From Terriglobia bacterium (GTDB lineage Bacteria; Acidobacteriota; Terriglobia; UBA7540), in contig JAIQGB010000032.1 in assembly GCA_020072905.1 (NCBI GenBank), forward strand, positions 1 through 16,370: a stretch of 16,370 nt of DNA, in the 5' to 3' direction. This document shows positions 13,073 to 16,370 of the stretch, piece by piece (position 1 is the stretch's first letter; every line of letters begins with the position of its first letter). The position numbers and the translations under genes are program-made. The notes below the pieces were generated by a model that did not search any database, was not told the origin of the DNA, and was given only the letters and a program-made list of their open reading frames with translations.

Positions 13073-16000
13073 ATGCGCCCCTTACTGAAAGTCCTTCTTC
13101 TGACCGTCGGCTGGCTTCTCCTCATGCCTTCCCTTTATGCCAAGGACCTGCAGGTTGACGTCGCACCGTTCGGACGCTCCCTGGACGACAAGGACTCCGT
13201 CGGGGTGGAGTGGCCGGAGATGCGGCGCATCTCGGTCGTCGAAATCACCTTCGCAGATGATGGCTCTCCATTGCCGCCGGCGGACTCGATGAAATTCCAG
13301 TACTGGCACCGCGTGTGGAACGGAGCGGCCATTCGCCGCTACGGCGAGCAGAACGCCGGAACCACGGGCTGGGCAGCCGACGACGACTGGTTCAATGGAG
13401 ATTTGAAAACGGCCGACAGCCGTTCACGAGTCGAAGGCCGAAGAGCCATCTTCACATTTGTCCCTTCGAACGAAAAGGAATTTCCGGAGCTGAAAACTCC
13501 CGGCGTGACCTACAGACCAACCCTGAAGATTCGCCTGTCCTTCTCCGGCGTGCATCCTCGCGTGCAATCTCTGAAAACAAGAACAGACTCCATCCTGCAA
13601 GCCGCCGAGCCTTTTCGCATCCAGTTTGAGAATCGCAGCACGTGCGACGATCCCCTCGAAGTTTATAACGGCTGGCTGGGGACGGCGTCCAAGCAAACCA
13701 AGGCTGAGAACGGCAACTGCGTACTCTCTGCGGCTGTTGCCTACGCGCGGAACTCTGAAGACCCGGAGGCCGACCGGACGATTGTCACCGTCCGCTCCCC
13801 CTCGAACCCTTTCTCATTCGCTATGGATGAAATCGTTCGGGGCGACCGGATCTTCGTCAAAGACTTCGGCGTCCTTGTCACCCGCGCCGCGGATCCCGTC
13901 ACAATCACCGAGCACCGCCGCGCCCTTCAGGAGATCGGGGAGAAATCCGTTTACGACCGCGTGCAAGACCATCCGGAGCAAACCCTGTCCGGCGCTTGGA
14001 ACGACATGCCCATCAAGCGACCTTACTATCTCATCCTGGGTCTCGAGGGCGGAAGGCAACGGTTTGAGCTCGACGCCACGGGGGATCTCTGGGTGAATCA
14101 CCCCAACTTCTCCACAAAGCGGCCCGGCAAGGACAATGGCCATTTTCTCTGGCCCGACGGCATGAGCTACCACTTTGGCCTGCCTGCCTCGCACTTTGCC
14201 GACCGCACGATTGCTGATGGTTACTTACCCATTGACATCACACGCTGGGTGGAGGGTGATGTGGTGTACGAGCAAGAAGGCTTCGCCGACTTGCTGACCG
14301 GGAACCTCAATTCCTCCCCGCCCATGCAGGCGGATGATCCGACCGTGGCGATTCTGAAGTTCCGGTTCGTCAACACTTCGCCTGACTCTTACCAGGCGCA
14401 TCTGGCGCTTTCAACTTCCGCCCGCGAAGGCCACGACGGCGAGAACAAACCTTTCGAGACGCTCCGCGTGGACGGAGACCGGGTCTCGGGGAATTACCAA
14501 GGCAGCAGCGTCCTGCGGTTTCTGATTGACACTCGAGGTGCGGGTCGGCTGGAGAATTTAAGCGGCGGAGTGACCTACGAGGTCGAACTCCCGGGCCACG
14601 CCGAGCACACGCTGTTCGTCAAGGTCCCGTTCATCACACTGACGGAGGCTGGCGACATCGACCGGCTGCGCGCACTCAATCCCGAGCGCGAACGCGAAGA
14701 AGTGGGCCGGTTCTGGCGAGGACGGGTGGCGACAGGATCGCAGATTCGCACGCCCGAGCCCTGGCTCAACGACTTCTACAAAGCGCACTTGATTCACCTC
14801 CTCATCAATGACGAACGCGAAGTTGGCGCGGACCGGTACATGGCGCGCGTCGGCTCGTTCTTTTACGGGGCGTTCGGCAATGAGTCCATCATGATGATCT
14901 CCGACCTCGATCGTCGCGGTTACTGGAAGGAGGCTGAACGCTCGTTGGACCTTTTCCTCCACTACCAAGGCACTGTGCGCCTGCCAGGCAATTTCACAAC
15001 CCAGAAGGGAATTCTCTATGGGGCCGGCGGTTACGAGATGGGCGACTACAACCAGCATCACGGCTGGATTCTGTGGGGTCTGGCCGAGCACTACTGGCAC
15101 ACGCGCAACCGCGCCTGGATGGAACGCGCCGCGTCGCACATGGTCGACGCCTGCCGGTGGATCACCGACGAGCGCAAAGGAACGATGAAGCTGGACCCGC
15201 AGGGCAGGCGCGTTCCCGAATACGGACTTCTTCCTGCCGGCTCGCTTGAAGACGTGACCGACTTCTGGTACTGGCTCTCCACCAACGCGTTTACCTGGTG
15301 GGGCCTCTCGAATGCCGCCGCGGCGCTCGAGGACTACGGTCACCCGGAAGGCTCTGCGCTGGTCAAAGAGGCGGAGAGTTACCGTCAGGACATCCTGCGC
15401 GCCTATCGGGAGGCGGCCGTCCGTGCGCCCGTGGTGCGCCTGCGCGACGGGACCTACGTGCCGGACTTCCCTTCCAATCCGTATACCCGCGGGCGTGCGC
15501 ATGGCTGGCTGCGGGAGACGCTGGAAGGCGCCATCATGTTGCCCATCGCCCGCCTTATGGACCCTACGAGCCGCGAGGCGGAATGGATCCTGAAGGACTA
15601 CGAGGACAATCGCTACATCTCCGACAAGTTCGGCTACTCGATCCCGGTCTTCGACCGTTTCTGGTTTTCGCGCGGCGGCTTCTCGATGCAGCCGAATCTC
15701 CTGCACGGCCCCCTGGCCTATTTCTATCGCGACCAGATCGAACATTTCCTGCGTGCCTACTTCGACCCGTTCGCCTCGGCCTATGACCCCACTCTCCGCA
15801 TGCTCTGCGAGCACCCCTTGCCTGAACTCGGCTACTTCGTTGGAGACCACTACAAGACCTCGGACGAAGCCCAGTCAGCGTACTGGCTGCGTCTGATGTT
15901 CGTGGCGGAACTCGATGGTGCGCTCCACCTCGGCCGGGGCCTGCCTCGCTACTGGCTGCGCGACGGAGAGACGATCGGCATCAAGGATGCCTCGACCTAC

Positions 16001-16243
16001 TTTGGCAAGACCACCTATGAGATCCGATCAAAGGGCAAGGAGGGAAAGATCGAGATGTCGCTGGATCCTCCCAGCCGCAACGCACCACGCGAGATCGTGG
16101 TCAGGTTCCGGCACCCCGAATCCAAACCCATCCGGCGAGTCACGGTAAATGGCAAGGGCTGGCAGGATTTCGATGCCATCAAGGGGGATATCCGCCTGCG
16201 TGGGACCACGACCGGCCACACGGAAATCGTGGCCGAATACTGA
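13073..16243 (+). CDS. Secreted six-hairpin glycosidase-like protein
   Basis: 1056 residues. A clean signal peptide (MRPLLK n-region, Leu-rich core, cleavage after SLYA at 23) sends it to the periplasm or outside. Residues about 24-550 are beta-rich with no motif I can name. About 560-960 have the aromatic helical-pair pattern of (alpha/alpha)6 glycosidases: FYGAFGNESIMMISDLDRRG (596-615) and, further on, GYEMGDYNQHHGWILWGLAE, FWYWLSTNAFTWWGLSNAA and RGRAHGWLRETLEGAIML. About 965-1056 look like a C-terminal beta sandwich (REIVVRFRHPESKPIRRVTV, then VNGKGWQ). Acidic residues in NES, EYGLLPAG and SLEDVTD are candidates for catalysis, but none is assignable. The best inference is hydrolysis of a plant or microbial polysaccharide (rhamnosidase-like or another six-hairpin family). 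The GH family is not recognised. The upstream enolase-superfamily remnant agrees with carbohydrate use. Confidence 0.72.
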   Translation: MRPLLKVLLLTVGWLLLMPSLYAKDLQVDVAPFGRSLDDKDSVGVEWPEMRRISVVEITFADDGSPLPPADSMKFQYWHRVWNGAAIRRYGEQNAGTTGWAADDDWFNGDLKTADSRSRVEGRRAIFTFVPSNEKEFPELKTPGVTYRPTLKIRLSFSGVHPRVQSLKTRTDSILQAAEPFRIQFENRSTCDDPLEVYNGWLGTASKQTKAENGNCVLSAAVAYARNSEDPEADRTIVTVRSPSNPFSFAMDEIVRGDRIFVKDFGVLVTRAADPVTITEHRRALQEIGEKSVYDRVQDHPEQTLSGAWNDMPIKRPYYLILGLEGGRQRFELDATGDLWVNHPNFSTKRPGKDNGHFLWPDGMSYHFGLPASHFADRTIADGYLPIDITRWVEGDVVYEQEGFADLLTGNLNSSPPMQADDPTVAILKFRFVNTSPDSYQAHLALSTSAREGHDGENKPFETLRVDGDRVSGNYQGSSVLRFLIDTRGAGRLENLSGGVTYEVELPGHAEHTLFVKVPFITLTEAGDIDRLRALNPEREREEVGRFWRGRVATGSQIRTPEPWLNDFYKAHLIHLLINDEREVGADRYMARVGSFFYGAFGNESIMMISDLDRRGYWKEAERSLDLFLHYQGTVRLPGNFTTQKGILYGAGGYEMGDYNQHHGWILWGLAEHYWHTRNRAWMERAASHMVDACRWITDERKGTMKLDPQGRRVPEYGLLPAGSLEDVTDFWYWLSTNAFTWWGLSNAAAALEDYGHPEGSALVKEAESYRQDILRAYREAAVRAPVVRLRDGTYVPDFPSNPYTRGRAHGWLRETLEGAIMLPIARLMDPTSREAEWILKDYEDNRYISDKFGYSIPVFDRFWFSRGGFSMQPNLLHGPLAYFYRDQIEHFLRAYFDPFASAYDPTLRMLCEHPLPELGYFVGDHYKTSDEAQSAYWLRLMFVAELDGALHLGRGLPRYWLRDGETIGIKDASTYFGKTTYEIRSKGKEGKIEMSLDPPSRNAPREIVVRFRHPESKPIRRVTVNGKGWQDFDAIKGDIRLRGTTTGHTEIVAEY

Positions 16244-16248
16244 CGGTC

Positions 16249-16370
16249 TCATGGCAGCGTCTTTTCGGGAGGCGGAGCTTCCCGGGAGAGAAGAATCGCC
16301 GCGACGATGACGAGTGTTTCAACTCCGTCAGCATATTCTTCACCGTCCAGTCTTCAGGCCGCAGGCCGTC
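16249..16370 (-). pseudogene. Possible 3' end of a convergent gene, apparently frameshifted
   Basis: On the minus strand a frame ends at TGA (16251-16249), 5 bp from the stop of the glycosidase-like gene. It reads EEYADGVETLVIVAAILL and then SREAPPPEKTLP, a hydrophobic stretch plus a polar tail. That frame is closed by a TGA at 16356-16354. The neighbouring frame from the window edge reads DGLRPEDWTV, so a one-base shift near 16341 would join the two into a sensible C terminus. It could be a pseudogene, a sequencing error or chance. The family is not recognised and the gene is cut by the window edge. Confidence 0.25.

Noticed and set aside
14558..15850. 430-residue open frame on the minus strand opposite the glycosidase-like gene
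   Set aside because: It is an antisense shadow caused by GC-rich third positions. It has no recognisable motif, and the + strand protein has a signal peptide and coherent fold over its full length.
16266..16284. Hairpin CGGGAGG-loop-CTTCCCG after the glycosidase-like gene as a terminator
   Set aside because: No T-run follows on the + strand, and on the minus strand an A-run follows; the T-run lies on the wrong side.

Overview
The window is high-GC, almost fully coding, and every confident gene is on the + strand. An Omp85-family protein, a SurA-like chaperone and TamB lie side by side, so the host is a diderm (Gram-negative) bacterium. The gene mix (LmbE/PIG-L deacetylase, aromatic-type decarboxylase, cobalamin-radical-SAM remnant, large secreted glycosidase-like protein) is most reminiscent of Acidobacteriota. 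That placement is an inference from gene content, with no marker gene behind it.

Layout. (1) 1-136: leader with a long nested stem-loop. (2) 137-2438: a PIG-L/LmbE deacetylase and a PLP-dependent group II decarboxylase, 40 bp apart. (3) about 2530-3512: a collapsed gene block. It holds a short C-terminal fragment of an unrecognised gene, the first ~35 codons of a B12-binding radical SAM gene, and the C-terminal half of an amidohydrolase. The last two are joined in frame at an inverted repeat. (4) 3509-4615: an intact radical SAM/SPASM-type protein whose ATG overlaps the stop of the amidohydrolase remnant. (5) 4669-12347: a promoter-like -10 box, then an envelope-biogenesis block: an Omp85 protein with seven POTRA-like repeats, a SurA-type chaperone with no PPIase domain, and a 1315-residue TamB. 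(6) 12508-12597: tRNA-Ser(GGA) with encoded CCA. (7) 12610-13043: an enolase-superfamily (mandelate racemase/muconate lactonizing enzyme) pseudogene that has lost both ends of its catalytic core. (8) 13073-16243: a secreted protein of 1056 residues with a six-hairpin-glycosidase-like region. (9) 16249-16370: what may be the 3' end of a convergent minus-strand gene.

How the genes work together. The envelope block is a coherent unit: the Omp85 protein and TamB are expected to act as an outer-membrane/periplasm-spanning pair, and the SurA-like protein may chaperone their substrates. The enolase-superfamily remnant and the glycosidase-like gene are 29 bp apart and probably once formed a carbohydrate-use operon. 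The remnants upstream of the radical SAM/SPASM gene suggest it was the last gene of a translationally coupled radical SAM-amidohydrolase operon whose upstream part was deleted.

I see no CRISPR array, insertion sequence, phage gene or toxin-antitoxin pair, and no clearly new defence or mobile system. The features most worth following are the seven-POTRA Omp85/SurA-N/TamB cassette, the two internally deleted loci, and the leader stem-loop.
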